DNA of 64,000 nucleotides, from the NCBI GenBank assembly GCA_900553515.1, contig USDN01000001.1, forward strand, positions 56,455-120,454, in the 5' to 3' direction. Source of the stretch: an uncultured Blautia sp. GTDB taxonomy: Bacteria > Bacillota > Clostridia > Lachnospirales > Lachnospiraceae. Below, in pieces: positions 50,558-60,264 of this stretch. A model generated the notes under the pieces. The model worked only from the letters and a program-made list of their open reading frames with translations, did no database searches and was not told where the DNA came from. Positions within the stretch are counted from its first letter, which is position 1; the number at the start of each line of letters is the position of its first letter. The position numbers were made by a program, and so were the translations under genes.

Positions 50558-52777
50558 ATGATTTATGCGGATATCATCGTGGATATCTCTCATGAAAAGC
50601 TGGACAGAAGCTTTCAGTATCTGGTTCCAAGGGAACTGGAAGGAGAGATCCGCATCGGAATGGTTGCAGCCATTCCTTTTGGAAATGGAAACTGTGAGCG
50701 AAAGGGATATGTGGTCGGACTTTCGGAAAAACCGAAAGTTTCTCCGGAAAAGATGAAATCTTTGCTGAGACTTATGAGCAGTGAGGAAACCACAGAGGCA
50801 CGTCTTGTATCTCTGGCTGCCTGGATGAGCAGCAGATATGGGGCCACTATGGCGCAGTGTTTAAAAACAGTCATCCCTATGAGGGAGAAGGTAAAGGCAA
50901 AGGAAAAAAGGCTTTTGTGCCTCAATATGGACAGAAAAGAGGCGGAAGAACTGGCCGGGGCGCTGGAATCAGAAAGGTGCAGGGCAAGGGCAAGAGTGAT
51001 TCGTGCTCTTTTGGAAAAAGATTCTCTGGATTATACGCAGGCCTGTGCAGAATTGAAGATCACTGCTGCGGTACTGAAACCTCTGATCTCTCAGGGAGCT
51101 GTCCGTATAGAACAGGATGAGATCTATCGCATGTCTGTGAAGGGAGATGATATTCCGAGAGAACAGATATCCGTGCTCAGTTCTGTGCAGCAGAGTGCCC
51201 TGGAAGAGATCCAGAAAGAATGGAAGAAGCCGGTTCCCCGCCCCGTGGTGCTTCATGGAGTCACAGGAAGCGGAAAAACCCAGGTCTATATGAAACTTAT
51301 TGAACAGGTCATCGAAGAGGGCAGGCAGGTGATCATGCTGATTCCGGAGATTGCCCTGACTTACCAGACGGTAAGAAGGTTTTATGGATGGTTTGGAGAT
51401 AAGGTCTCTGTGTTAAATTCCCGCCTTTCTCAGGGAGAGAGATATGATCAGTTTAAAAGAGCCCGACGAGGAGAAATCCAGATTATGGTAGGTCCTCGTT
51501 CCGCGCTTTTCACACCTTTTTCCAAACTGGGGCTTATCATTATCGATGAAGAGCATGAACAGACATATAAAAGTGAGAGCAGTCCCAGATACCATGCCCG
51601 TGAAACAGCTGTGCAGCGTGCCTGCATGGAGGGAGCGAAAGTGGTACTGGGATCTGCCACTCCTTCCCTGGAAGCCTATACAAAAGCTGTATCAGGAGAG
51701 TTTGCTCTTGTAAAAATGGATGCAAGATTTGAAGATCGTCCTCTTCCTGGTGTATCGATCATAGATTTAAGGGAAGAATTAAAAGCAGGAAATCGTTCTG
51801 TCCTAAGCAGAAAGCTTACGGAGGCTATTGAAGAAAGACTGAAAGCCGGAGAACAGTCCATACTGTTTCTGAACCGGAGAGGCTATGCGGGATTTGTGTC
51901 CTGCCGTTCCTGCGGGGAAGTATTGAAGTGTCCTCATTGTGATGTGGCTCTTTCTGAGCATAATAACGGAAAAATGATTTGTCATTACTGCGGATATCAG
52001 CGTCCGAAGGCGGATATCTGCCCCTCCTGTGGTTCTCCGTATATTGGAGGTTTTAAGGCGGGAACCCAGCAGATCGAACAGATCCTGAAAAAGACATTTC
52101 CAAAAGCCAGAGTCCTGAGAATGGATTATGACACCACCAGGACAAAAGGCAGCTATGAGGAAATTCTGGCATCTTTTGCAGCTCATGAAGCGGATATTCT
52201 GGTAGGTACCCAGATGATCGTAAAAGGTCACGATTTTCCGGAAGTGACCCTGGTGGGAGCTATAGCGGCAGACCTGTCGCTGAATATGGCAGATTATCGA
52301 TGCGGAGAAAGGACATTTCAGCTTCTGACCCAGGCTGTGGGACGTTCAGGAAGAGGGCGTAAGGTCGGAGAGGCTTTTATCCAGACTTATCATCCGGAGC
52401 ACTACAGCATACAGGCGGCAGCGGCCCAGGACTACCAGCGGTTTTATCAGGAAGAGATGAGCTACCGGATGCTGCTGGATTATCCTCCGGCAGCCCATAT
52501 GCTTTCGATTCTTGCAAGCGGTCAGGATGAGGAACTTCTGGAAAAAGGAATGGAATTTCTCAGAAAATTTGCAGAAAGGATAAGTCCTGGAGAGAGTCTG
52601 CATATTATAGGACCGGCCTGGGCTGCGGTAGGAAAAGTAAATGATGTATACCGCAAAGTCCTTTATATGAAACACACAGAAGAAAACGTCCTGATGGATA
52701 TGAAAAATAAAATAGGAAAATATATTGAGATCAATTCCGGTTTTCGGAAATTATATATTATGTTTGATTATCAATGA
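50558..52777 (+). CDS. priA: Primosomal protein N' (replication restart helicase)
   Basis: This 739-residue 3'-5' helicase reloads replication forks. It has an N-terminal DNA-binding domain (1-100), Walker A GVTGSGKTQ near residue 235, Walker B IIDEEHEQTY near 330, and GSATPS. A zinc-binding insertion has paired cysteines in CRSC, CPHC, CHYC and CPSC (about 448-495). Motifs V-VI read VGTQMIVKGHDFP and QAVGRSGRG. The start is ATG 50558. It overlaps nothing and lies 19 bases after murE. Confidence 0.96.
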   Translation: MIYADIIVDISHEKLDRSFQYLVPRELEGEIRIGMVAAIPFGNGNCERKGYVVGLSEKPKVSPEKMKSLLRLMSSEETTEARLVSLAAWMSSRYGATMAQCLKTVIPMREKVKAKEKRLLCLNMDRKEAEELAGALESERCRARARVIRALLEKDSLDYTQACAELKITAAVLKPLISQGAVRIEQDEIYRMSVKGDDIPREQISVLSSVQQSALEEIQKEWKKPVPRPVVLHGVTGSGKTQVYMKLIEQVIEEGRQVIMLIPEIALTYQTVRRFYGWFGDKVSVLNSRLSQGERYDQFKRARRGEIQIMVGPRSALFTPFSKLGLIIIDEEHEQTYKSESSPRYHARETAVQRACMEGAKVVLGSATPSLEAYTKAVSGEFALVKMDARFEDRPLPGVSIIDLREELKAGNRSVLSRKLTEAIEERLKAGEQSILFLNRRGYAGFVSCRSCGEVLKCPHCDVALSEHNNGKMICHYCGYQRPKADICPSCGSPYIGGFKAGTQQIEQILKKTFPKARVLRMDYDTTRTKGSYEEILASFAAHEADILVGTQMIVKGHDFPEVTLVGAIAADLSLNMADYRCGERTFQLLTQAVGRSGRGRKVGEAFIQTYHPEHYSIQAAAAQDYQRFYQEEMSYRMLLDYPPAAHMLSILASGQDEELLEKGMEFLRKFAERISPGESLHIIGPAWAAVGKVNDVYRKVLYMKHTEENVLMDMKNKIGKYIEINSGFRKLYIMFDYQ

Positions 52778-52804
52778 CGATTACATAAAAAAGGAGAAAA
52801 GATT

Positions 52805-53281
52805 ATGGCACTGAGAACAATAAGAACTGAGGGAGATCCTGTATTAAGAAAGGTCAGCAGACCGGTTACAGAGATGAATCAGAAGATCCGTACATTGATC
52901 TTTGATATGCTGGATACCATGTATGAATCTATGGGAGTGGGTCTTGCTGCTCCGCAGGTTGGGATTTTAAAAAGGCTTGTGACTATTGATGTAGGCGACG
53001 GCCCTATCGTACTGATCAATCCTGAAATTCTGGAAACTTCCGGGGAACAGACCGGAGATGAAGGCTGTCTCAGTGTTCCGGGAATGGCAGGACAGGTAAC
53101 AAGACCAAATTACGTAAAAGTAAAAGCTCTGGATGAAAATATGGAAGAAGTGATCTATGAAGGTACAGAACTTCTTGCAAGAGCCTTCTGCCATGAAATC
53201 GACCATCTGGATGGAAAAATGTATACAGATCTGGTGGAGGGAGAACTTCACAGAACGGTCTATGATGATGACGAGGTGTGA
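52805..53281 (+). CDS. def: Peptide deformylase
   Basis: The enzyme removes the formyl group from new proteins. Its 158 residues contain the three motifs GVGLAAPQVG (near 45), EGCLSVPG (Cys metal ligand, near 89) and HEIDHLDG (metal His pair and catalytic Glu, near 130). AAAAAGGAG precedes the ATG. The fmt gene follows at once. Confidence 0.96.
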   Translation: MALRTIRTEGDPVLRKVSRPVTEMNQKIRTLIFDMLDTMYESMGVGLAAPQVGILKRLVTIDVGDGPIVLINPEILETSGEQTGDEGCLSVPGMAGQVTRPNYVKVKALDENMEEVIYEGTELLARAFCHEIDHLDGKMYTDLVEGELHRTVYDDDEV

Positions 53282-53286
53282 GAAAA

Positions 53287-54234
53287 ATGAAGATTGTTTA
53301 TATGGGAACGCCGGATTTTGCAGTTCCGGCTCTTGCAGCCCTGGTGGATGCAGGATATGAGGTAGCTGGTGTGGTGACACAGCCGGATAAACCAAAGGGA
53401 AGAGGAAAAACGCTTGTCCCGACTCCGGTTAAAGAAGAAGCGCTGAAACATGGGATTCCTGTTTATCAGCCTAAGAAAGTCCGGGAACCGGAATTTGTGG
53501 AAACATTAAAAGAAATCGGGCCGGATATTATTGTTGTGGCAGCTTTTGGCCAGATCATCCCAAAGGAAATCCTGGATATGCCGGAATTTGGATGTATTAA
53601 TATCCATGCTTCTCTCCTTCCTAAATACAGAGGCGCAGCTCCTATCCAGCAGGCTGTGATCAATGGAGATAAGGAAGCGGGAGTTACCATCATGAAAATG
53701 AGTACCGGTCTGGATACGGGCGATATGATTTCCCGGGCTTCTGTTTTACTGACCGAAGATGAGACAGGCGGAAGCCTTTTTGACAGGCTTGCAGATCTGG
53801 GGGCAGGACTTCTTGTAAAAACCCTTCCTTCTATTTTTGACAGAACGGCAGTTTATGAACCGCAGCCGGAAGAAAGTCCTACACCTTATGTGGGAATGAT
53901 CACGAAACAGATGGGACTTCTTGATTTTCATAAAAGCGCAGAAGAACTGGAGCGTCTTATCAGAGGTATGGATCCATGGCCAAGTGCATATACTTTCCTT
54001 AATGGGAAATCCTTAAAAGTATGGAAGGCAGCAGTGGAACAGAATGCTTCCGGATCAGAAGAGCCGGGCACTGTTGTAGCATCAGATAAAGAGGGAATCC
54101 ATGTGGCATGTGGACAGGACAGACTTGTATTGAAGGAAATACAGCTTGAAGGAAAGAAACGTATGGATGCAGCGGCTTTCCTCCGTGGATATTCCATAGA
54201 AACAGGAACAATGCTGAAAGATCATAAGGAGTGA
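53287..54234 (+). CDS. fmt: Methionyl-tRNA formyltransferase
   Basis: The enzyme formylates initiator Met-tRNA using 10-formyl-tetrahydrofolate. The 315-residue protein begins KIVYMGTPDFAVPAL. It has the catalytic Asn-His region INIHASLLPKYRGAAPIQ near residue 105 and the Asp motif GLDTGDM near 142. The C-terminal OB domain starts near 205. ATG 53287 is preferred over GTG 53278, which overlaps the def stop. Confidence 0.95.
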   Translation: MKIVYMGTPDFAVPALAALVDAGYEVAGVVTQPDKPKGRGKTLVPTPVKEEALKHGIPVYQPKKVREPEFVETLKEIGPDIIVVAAFGQIIPKEILDMPEFGCINIHASLLPKYRGAAPIQQAVINGDKEAGVTIMKMSTGLDTGDMISRASVLLTEDETGGSLFDRLADLGAGLLVKTLPSIFDRTAVYEPQPEESPTPYVGMITKQMGLLDFHKSAEELERLIRGMDPWPSAYTFLNGKSLKVWKAAVEQNASGSEEPGTVVASDKEGIHVACGQDRLVLKEIQLEGKKRMDAAAFLRGYSIETGTMLKDHKE

Positions 54235-54238
54235 CGGA

Positions 54239-54943
54239 ATGTACGGATATGGATTTTATGGTTTTGACAGAACATATATATTGTTGATCCTGGGAATGCT
54301 TCTTTCGCTGGCGGCTTCTGCAAAGCTTAGAAGCACGTTTGCAAAATACAGAGCAGTCAGAAGTGCATCTGGTCTTACCGGAGAGCAGGCGGCCAGAAGG
54401 ATACTTCAGGCTGCAGGGATCACGGATGTTCAGGTTCGGGCCGTTCGCGGCAGTCTTACAGATCATTATGATCCAAGGACAAAAACAGTAAATCTCTCAC
54501 AGGATATTTACGGACAGACTTCACTGGCGGCTGTTGGAGTAGCGGCTCATGAATGTGGACATGCCATTCAGCATGCGATTCATTATGCTCCGCTGGAGAT
54601 CAGAAGTGCGATCGTTCCGGCGGCAAATCTGGGAAGTCAGCTGTCCTGGCCATTATTTTTTATAGGTCTTATTATGAGCATCAGACCACTGATCACAGCC
54701 GGGATCATTCTTTTTTCTTTGGCTGTGCTGTTTCAGCTGGTAACGCTTCCGGTGGAGATTAATGCTTCCTCCAGAGCCCTTCATATGCTGGAAACAACAG
54801 GAATCCTGGGCAGCGATGAAAACAGGGGAGCAAGGAAGGTTTTGACGGCGGCTGCTATGACTTATGTGGCAGCGCTTGCCGGATCAATCCTGCAGCTTCT
54901 GAGACTTTTGATACTTGCAGGAGGAAGAAGAAACGATGACTAG
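54239..54943 (+). CDS. Membrane zinc metallopeptidase (PF04298, YugP-like)
   Basis: This is a 234-residue membrane protein with the zinc-protease motif HECGHAIQHA near residue 104 and an additional Glu in LPVEINASSRAL near 175. There are four hydrophobic helices (about 10-25, 130-165, two near the C-terminus). The family is widespread in Firmicutes and its substrate is unknown. It is regularly found in this fmt-rsmB position in Clostridia. Its end overlaps rsmB by 8 bases. Confidence 0.88.
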   Translation: MYGYGFYGFDRTYILLILGMLLSLAASAKLRSTFAKYRAVRSASGLTGEQAARRILQAAGITDVQVRAVRGSLTDHYDPRTKTVNLSQDIYGQTSLAAVGVAAHECGHAIQHAIHYAPLEIRSAIVPAANLGSQLSWPLFFIGLIMSIRPLITAGIILFSLAVLFQLVTLPVEINASSRALHMLETTGILGSDENRGARKVLTAAAMTYVAALAGSILQLLRLLILAGGRRNDD

Positions 54944-56288
54944 TGGCATCAACACAAGAGAAATGATTCTGGAGATACTTCTCCAGATTGATGAAGAAGG
55001 CGAGCACAGCCATATTGCTGTCAGGAATGCCTTATCAAAATACCAGTTTCTTCCCAAGCAGGAAAGAGCTTTTGTAACAAGAGTATGTGAAGGCACGCTG
55101 GAATACAGGATTTATATTGATTATATGATCGATTCCTTTTCAAAGATCACCGTAGATAAGATGAAGCCGCCTATCCGTGAAATTCTCAGAAGTGCGGTGT
55201 ATCAGATGAAATTTATGGATCGTGTTCCGGACAGTGCGGTATGCAATGAAGCCGTAAAGCTGGCCCAAAAGAAAGGATTTTATAATTTGAAACCTTTTGT
55301 GAACGGAGTTCTGAGGGCAATTGCGAGAAATAAGGATCAGCTGGAACTGCCGTCAAGAGAAAAAGACCTGGTAAAATATCTTTCTGTAAGATATTCTATG
55401 CCGGAGCCGTTGGTTCTGCGGTGGATGGAGATATATGGAGAAGAGACGACAGAAAAGATTCTTGGAGATTTTCTGGAGGAAAAACCATTGACCGTCCGCT
55501 GCCGTACATATTTGAATTCTGTAGAAGATATCTGCGAAAGCCTCCATTCTCAGGGTGTGAAGGTGGAAGATGCGCCTTACCTTCCTTATGCAAAAAAAAT
55601 CTCGGGATTTAATCACATCCTTGCTCTGGATGCGTTTATTCAGGGAAAGATTACGGTCCAGGACGTAAGCTCCATGCTGGTTGCCGAGGTTGCAGCTCCT
55701 TCTAAAGGGGATTATGTGATCGACCTCTGTGCAGCTCCAGGAGGAAAAAGTCTTCATATTGGTGATAAGATGGAGGGCTTTGGAACTGTAGATGCAAGAG
55801 ATGTCAGCCAGTATAAGGTGGGACTTATCGAAGAGAATATCCACAGGACAGGCTCTATCAATGTACAGGCCAGAGTAAAGGATGCAACAGTTTTTGATGT
55901 GGATTCCGAATGTCAGGCAGATATTGTTCTGGCAGATGTGCCCTGTTCCGGTTATGGTGTAATAGGAAAGAAACCAGAGATCAAATACAGATCAACACCT
56001 CAGAAACAGGAAGAACTGGTAATCCTTCAGAGAAATATCCTTGATAAGGCTGCAGAATATGTGAAACCAAGAGGTGTTCTGATCTACAGTACCTGCACGA
56101 TCGCAAGGGAAGAAAATGAAGAGAACATGATGTGGTTTATGAACAATCATCCTTTTAAACTGGAAAGCATTGATCCATATATACCGGAGGAATTAAGATC
56201 AGAAACCACAGGTCTGGGCTATTTGCAGCTTCTGCCTGGAGTACATGGAACAGATGGATTTTTTATTGCAAGATTCAGAAGGAAGTAA
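54936..56288 (+). CDS. rsmB: 16S rRNA cytosine-5 methyltransferase (m5C967)
   Basis: The 450-residue protein has an N-terminal NusB-like RNA-binding domain (1-140) and a SAM-dependent methyltransferase domain with DLCAAPGGKS near residue 262. The two catalytic cysteine motifs are VPCSGYGVIGKKPEI near 333 and STCTIAREENEE near 385. ATG 54936 follows GAGGAAG. Confidence 0.94.
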   Translation: MTSGINTREMILEILLQIDEEGEHSHIAVRNALSKYQFLPKQERAFVTRVCEGTLEYRIYIDYMIDSFSKITVDKMKPPIREILRSAVYQMKFMDRVPDSAVCNEAVKLAQKKGFYNLKPFVNGVLRAIARNKDQLELPSREKDLVKYLSVRYSMPEPLVLRWMEIYGEETTEKILGDFLEEKPLTVRCRTYLNSVEDICESLHSQGVKVEDAPYLPYAKKISGFNHILALDAFIQGKITVQDVSSMLVAEVAAPSKGDYVIDLCAAPGGKSLHIGDKMEGFGTVDARDVSQYKVGLIEENIHRTGSINVQARVKDATVFDVDSECQADIVLADVPCSGYGVIGKKPEIKYRSTPQKQEELVILQRNILDKAAEYVKPRGVLIYSTCTIAREENEENMMWFMNNHPFKLESIDPYIPEELRSETTGLGYLQLLPGVHGTDGFFIARFRRK

Positions 56289-56292
56289 ACAG

Positions 56293-57333
56293 ATGACAGA
56301 TATTAAATCAATGACCATAGATGAGCTGAAAGCTTTGATGGAAGAGACAGGAGAAAAACCTTTCCGTGCAAAGCAGATCTACAGCTGGCTTCATGAGCAT
56401 CTGGCAGTTTCCTGGGATGAGATGACGAATCTTCCTAAAGGACTGAAGCAGAAACTGGCAGATTATCCTATTACGGCACTGGAAACCGTGGACGTTCAGA
56501 TTTCCAGGATAGACGGCACCAGAAAGTACCTGTTTCGGCTCGCGGATGGAAATATGATCGAAAGTGTACTTATGAAATACAAGCATGGAAATTCTGTGTG
56601 TATTTCTTCTCAGGCAGGCTGCCGTATGGGATGCAGGTTTTGTGCATCTACCATAGGCGGTCTTGCCAGAAATCTTCTGCCCTCTGAGATGCTGGATCAG
56701 ATATACCGGATCCAGGCCTCCACAGGGGAGAGGGTTTCTAATGTGGTAGTTATGGGGTCCGGAGAACCTCTGGATAATTATGATAATCTTCTGAGATTTA
56801 TCCATATTCTTACAGAAGAAGGCGGAATCCATATCAGTCAGAGAAATCTGACAGTTTCTACATGTGGTCTTGTACCGAAGCTGTACGAGCTTGCAGAGGA
56901 AAAGCTGCAGATGACCCTGGCAGTTTCTCTTCATGCTCCAAATGATGAAAAACGCCGTGAACTGATGCCCATAGCAAATAAATACAGTATGGATGAACTT
57001 CTGGAAGCCTGCAGGAATTATTTTGAAAAAACAGGACGGAGAATTACTTTTGAGTACAGTCTGGTGGCCGGTGTCAATGACAGTCCGGAAAATGCCCGGG
57101 AGCTTGCATCACGGCTGAGGGGACTGAACTGTCATGTGAATCTGATCCCGGTAAATCCGGTAAAAGAGCGTTCTTTTATACGTTCTACACGTCAGGCAGT
57201 GGAGAACTTTAAAATAAATCTTGAAAAATGTGGAATTAATGGTACTATTAGAAGAGAAATGGGCAGCGACATAGACGGTGCCTGTGGGCAGCTAAGAAAA
57301 AGATATATGGAAAAAACAGAAAGCGAGAAGTGA
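56293..57333 (+). CDS. rlmN: Dual-specificity RNA methyltransferase RlmN
   Basis: This radical-SAM enzyme methylates C2 of A2503 in 23S rRNA and A37 of some tRNAs. The 346-residue protein has the cluster motif CRMGCRFC near residue 115, the SAM-binding GSGEPL near 155, and the catalytic resolving cysteines in STCGLV and DGACGQL (near 335). The start at ATG 56293 follows AAGGAAG; a longer frame within rsmB has no family match. Confidence 0.95.
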   Translation: MTDIKSMTIDELKALMEETGEKPFRAKQIYSWLHEHLAVSWDEMTNLPKGLKQKLADYPITALETVDVQISRIDGTRKYLFRLADGNMIESVLMKYKHGNSVCISSQAGCRMGCRFCASTIGGLARNLLPSEMLDQIYRIQASTGERVSNVVVMGSGEPLDNYDNLLRFIHILTEEGGIHISQRNLTVSTCGLVPKLYELAEEKLQMTLAVSLHAPNDEKRRELMPIANKYSMDELLEACRNYFEKTGRRITFEYSLVAGVNDSPENARELASRLRGLNCHVNLIPVNPVKERSFIRSTRQAVENFKINLEKCGINGTIRREMGSDIDGACGQLRKRYMEKTESEK

Positions 57334-57334
57334 C

Positions 57335-58081
57335 ATGAGGGTATATTCAGCTACGGATGTGGGGCAGAAGCGGAAAATGAACCAGGATTATGTGTTCGTG
57401 TCCAAAGACCCGGTAGGAAATCTTCCCAATCTGTTTGTCGTTGCTGATGGAATGGGCGGTCATAACGCGGGAGATTTTGCATCTTCCCATGCAGTTCAGA
57501 TATTGGTGAACGAGATTCGGAAAGATGCGGATTTCAACCCTGTTAAGGTGATCCGTCATGCCATAGAAACTGCCAACACGGAGATCTTGAGCCGTGCGCA
57601 GGAAGAGGAAGACCTCAGAGGAATGGGAACTACCATTGTAGTAGCGACCATTGTGGGACATTATGCATATGTGGCAAATGTAGGGGACAGTCGTCTGTAC
57701 CTGATACAGGGACAGATCCATCAGATCACAAAAGATCACTCTCTGGTGCAGGAAATGGTCCGTATGGGTGAGATCAAACCGGAAGAAGCGAGAAATCATC
57801 CGGACAAAAATATCATCACCAGGGCACTTGGGGCAGAGAGAACAGTTGATATTGATTTCTTTGATCTGAAACTGGAGCCGGAAAGCACCATTTTGATGTG
57901 TTCGGATGGTCTCAGTAATATGGTGGAGGACAGTAAGATCCAGGAGATCATACTGGATGAAACAAAGGATCTGCCGCAGAAGGGAGAAGCGCTTCTGAGA
58001 GAAGCGAACCGGAATGGCGGTAAGGATAATATTGCAGTAGTATTAGTAGAACCATTCACAAATGAGGTGGACAAATGTTGA
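57335..58081 (+). CDS. PP2C-type serine/threonine phosphatase (Stp/PrpC)
   Basis: This 248-residue metal-dependent phosphatase is the partner of the following PASTA kinase. Conserved motifs are KRKMNQDY, VVADGMGGHNAGD (metal Asp residues near 38), GMGTTIVVA, NVGDSRLYL, ITKDHS, MCSDGLSNMV and GGKDNIAVVL. It starts two bases after the rlmN stop and overlaps the kinase gene by 7 bases. Confidence 0.95.
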   Translation: MRVYSATDVGQKRKMNQDYVFVSKDPVGNLPNLFVVADGMGGHNAGDFASSHAVQILVNEIRKDADFNPVKVIRHAIETANTEILSRAQEEEDLRGMGTTIVVATIVGHYAYVANVGDSRLYLIQGQIHQITKDHSLVQEMVRMGEIKPEEARNHPDKNIITRALGAERTVDIDFFDLKLEPESTILMCSDGLSNMVEDSKIQEIILDETKDLPQKGEALLREANRNGGKDNIAVVLVEPFTNEVDKC

Positions 58082-60261
58082 AAGCAGGAATGATCATAGC
58101 AGAACGCTATGAGGTTTTAGGGAAAATAGGCACAGGCGGCATGGCCGATGTGTACAAAGCAAAAGATCATAAGCTGAACCGTTTTGTAGCGGTAAAAGTA
58201 TTGAAACCGGAATTCAGAGAGGATAAGACTTTTATCCGCAAATTCCGAAGCGAGGCACAGGCGGCAGCCGGACTGACACATCCGAATATTGTTAATGTAT
58301 TCGATGTAGGAGATGATGAGGGCGTTTATTATATTGTTATGGAGCTGATCGAAGGTATCACTCTGAAAGAATATATTGCCAAAAAAGGAAAACTTTCTAT
58401 TAAAGAAGCAACCAGTATTGCTATTCAGGTTTCCATGGGGCTGGAAGCGGCACATAATCATGGAATCGTCCATCGTGATGTGAAACCGCAGAATATCATT
58501 ATTTCTACTGATGGAAAAGTAAAAGTAACAGACTTTGGTATTGCAAGAGCTGCTTCATCCAATACAATCAGTTCAAATGTAATGGGATCTGTTCATTACA
58601 GCTCACCGGAACAGGTGAGGGGCGGATACAGTGACGAAAAGTCTGATATCTATTCCCTTGGTATCACCCTGTATGAGATGGTAACAGGAAGAGTTCCATT
58701 TGACGGCGATACAACAGTTGCCATTGCGATCAAGCATCTTCAGGAGGAAATGGTTCCGCCAAGCGTTTATACAGAAAATCTTCCGTATAGTCTGGAACAG
58801 ATTATTTTTAAATGTACTCAGAAGAGTGTAGGACGCAGATATGAAAGAATGGAGGATGTGATCGCAGATCTGAAGCATTCTCTTATTGATCCCCAGGGAG
58901 ACTTTGTAAAACACAGTGATGTTGATACGGATGCAAAGACAGTTGTGATTTCCGACGAAGAGCTGGGAGAGATCAAACATACCCAGAAGAACCGTTCTTC
59001 TCAGAGAAAACCGGAAGTGGCTCAGCTTGAGGAAGAAGAGTATGAGACAGATTATGATGACGGCGACGATGAAGAAGAAGAATATCAGCGCAGACGTGCA
59101 GCTGCCAGAGAAAGAAAGAAGAAAAAACGTAAATCTCAGAGCAGGATCATTACGATCTTAGGTTTTCTTGTAGGAGCTGTGGTACTTGCCGGTGTGATTT
59201 TCTTCGTTGTGAAAAAGACAGGCGTCTTTGATAAAAAAGAAGAAAACGGACAGGTGCAGCAGCAGACTGATGATAATAATAAGGATGCTATGGTTACGGT
59301 TCCGGATCTTGTGGGTAAGACAGAGGCAGAGGCGAAAGCACTTATGGACGGGCTTCAGATCGGTACTCAGATGGTAGGTGAGGAAGCATCTACTCAGGAG
59401 AAAGGACGGATCTCATCTCAGGACATTCCGGCTGGAACTCAGGTAGAAGCCTATACTACATTAAGATATTATATCAGTAAAGGACAGGAAGAAGTTACGA
59501 TTCCTTCTGTGGAAGGGCAGACCGCCTATGCGATCCAGAAATCTCTGGAAGAAAAAGGACTGAGCATCAATGTACAGAAAGAATACAGCGAAGATGATGG
59601 CACAGATTATCCGGTAGTAGAACCTGGATACGTGATCGCTATATTCCCGGAAGAGGGTACAGTTGTGAAGGCAGGAGATACGATCACAATGACTGTCAGC
59701 CGCGGACTTGACCGTGGAGACAGCGCTCTTGTTCCGGATGTAGTTGGAAAGACGGAAGAAGAGGCAGTAACCCTGCTTGGAAAGTGGATGGATATCCAGA
59801 TCACAAAGGAGCAGAGTTCGGACATACCGGAAGGACAGGTTATTTCTCAGAGTCTGGAGGCTGGCGAGGCGGCAGATCCTGATCAGCCGATAAGCCTTGT
59901 GATAAGTGGCAGCGATCAGCCGTCTGCATCAGAAAACAGTGCTTCCACACAAACTGAGGGAACTTCAGACGTGGCACAGCAGCAGGCAGCTGCAAATGGT
60001 GAAGTGTGGAAATGCACACAGAGCCTGAATACACCTCAGGGATACAATGGAGGAGCGCTTCGTCTGGAATTGATACAGGATAATGCCGGTGTATCACAGG
60101 CAACTACAGTGTCAGAGGGACAGGCTCTCACTTTCCCATACAAGCTTGACATTACAGGTGTACCAGGAGTAAGCCAGGGAACTCTTTGCGTTTATGAAAT
60201 GATCAACGGAGAATATCAGCAGCTTGGTTCTTATCCTCTTACCTTCGAAAAGGCACAATAA
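58075..60261 (+). CDS. PASTA-domain serine/threonine kinase (PrkC/Stk1)
   Basis: The 728-residue Hanks-type kinase senses muropeptides or lipid II and regulates wall growth and sporulation or germination. The kinase domain (1-270) shows GTGGMADVYKA, the VAVKVLK lysine, HRDVKPQNI and DFGIA. A charged linker is followed by a membrane helix (about 357-380) and three PASTA domains (about 405-472, 473-546 and 547-615). A Ser/Gln-rich linker and an extra C-terminal beta domain (about 640-728) end the protein. This last domain is not PASTA and I cannot name it. Confidence 0.95.
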   Translation: MLKAGMIIAERYEVLGKIGTGGMADVYKAKDHKLNRFVAVKVLKPEFREDKTFIRKFRSEAQAAAGLTHPNIVNVFDVGDDEGVYYIVMELIEGITLKEYIAKKGKLSIKEATSIAIQVSMGLEAAHNHGIVHRDVKPQNIIISTDGKVKVTDFGIARAASSNTISSNVMGSVHYSSPEQVRGGYSDEKSDIYSLGITLYEMVTGRVPFDGDTTVAIAIKHLQEEMVPPSVYTENLPYSLEQIIFKCTQKSVGRRYERMEDVIADLKHSLIDPQGDFVKHSDVDTDAKTVVISDEELGEIKHTQKNRSSQRKPEVAQLEEEEYETDYDDGDDEEEEYQRRRAAARERKKKKRKSQSRIITILGFLVGAVVLAGVIFFVVKKTGVFDKKEENGQVQQQTDDNNKDAMVTVPDLVGKTEAEAKALMDGLQIGTQMVGEEASTQEKGRISSQDIPAGTQVEAYTTLRYYISKGQEEVTIPSVEGQTAYAIQKSLEEKGLSINVQKEYSEDDGTDYPVVEPGYVIAIFPEEGTVVKAGDTITMTVSRGLDRGDSALVPDVVGKTEEEAVTLLGKWMDIQITKEQSSDIPEGQVISQSLEAGEAADPDQPISLVISGSDQPSASENSASTQTEGTSDVAQQQAAANGEVWKCTQSLNTPQGYNGGALRLELIQDNAGVSQATTVSEGQALTFPYKLDITGVPGVSQGTLCVYEMINGEYQQLGSYPLTFEKAQ

Positions 60262-60264
60262 CCT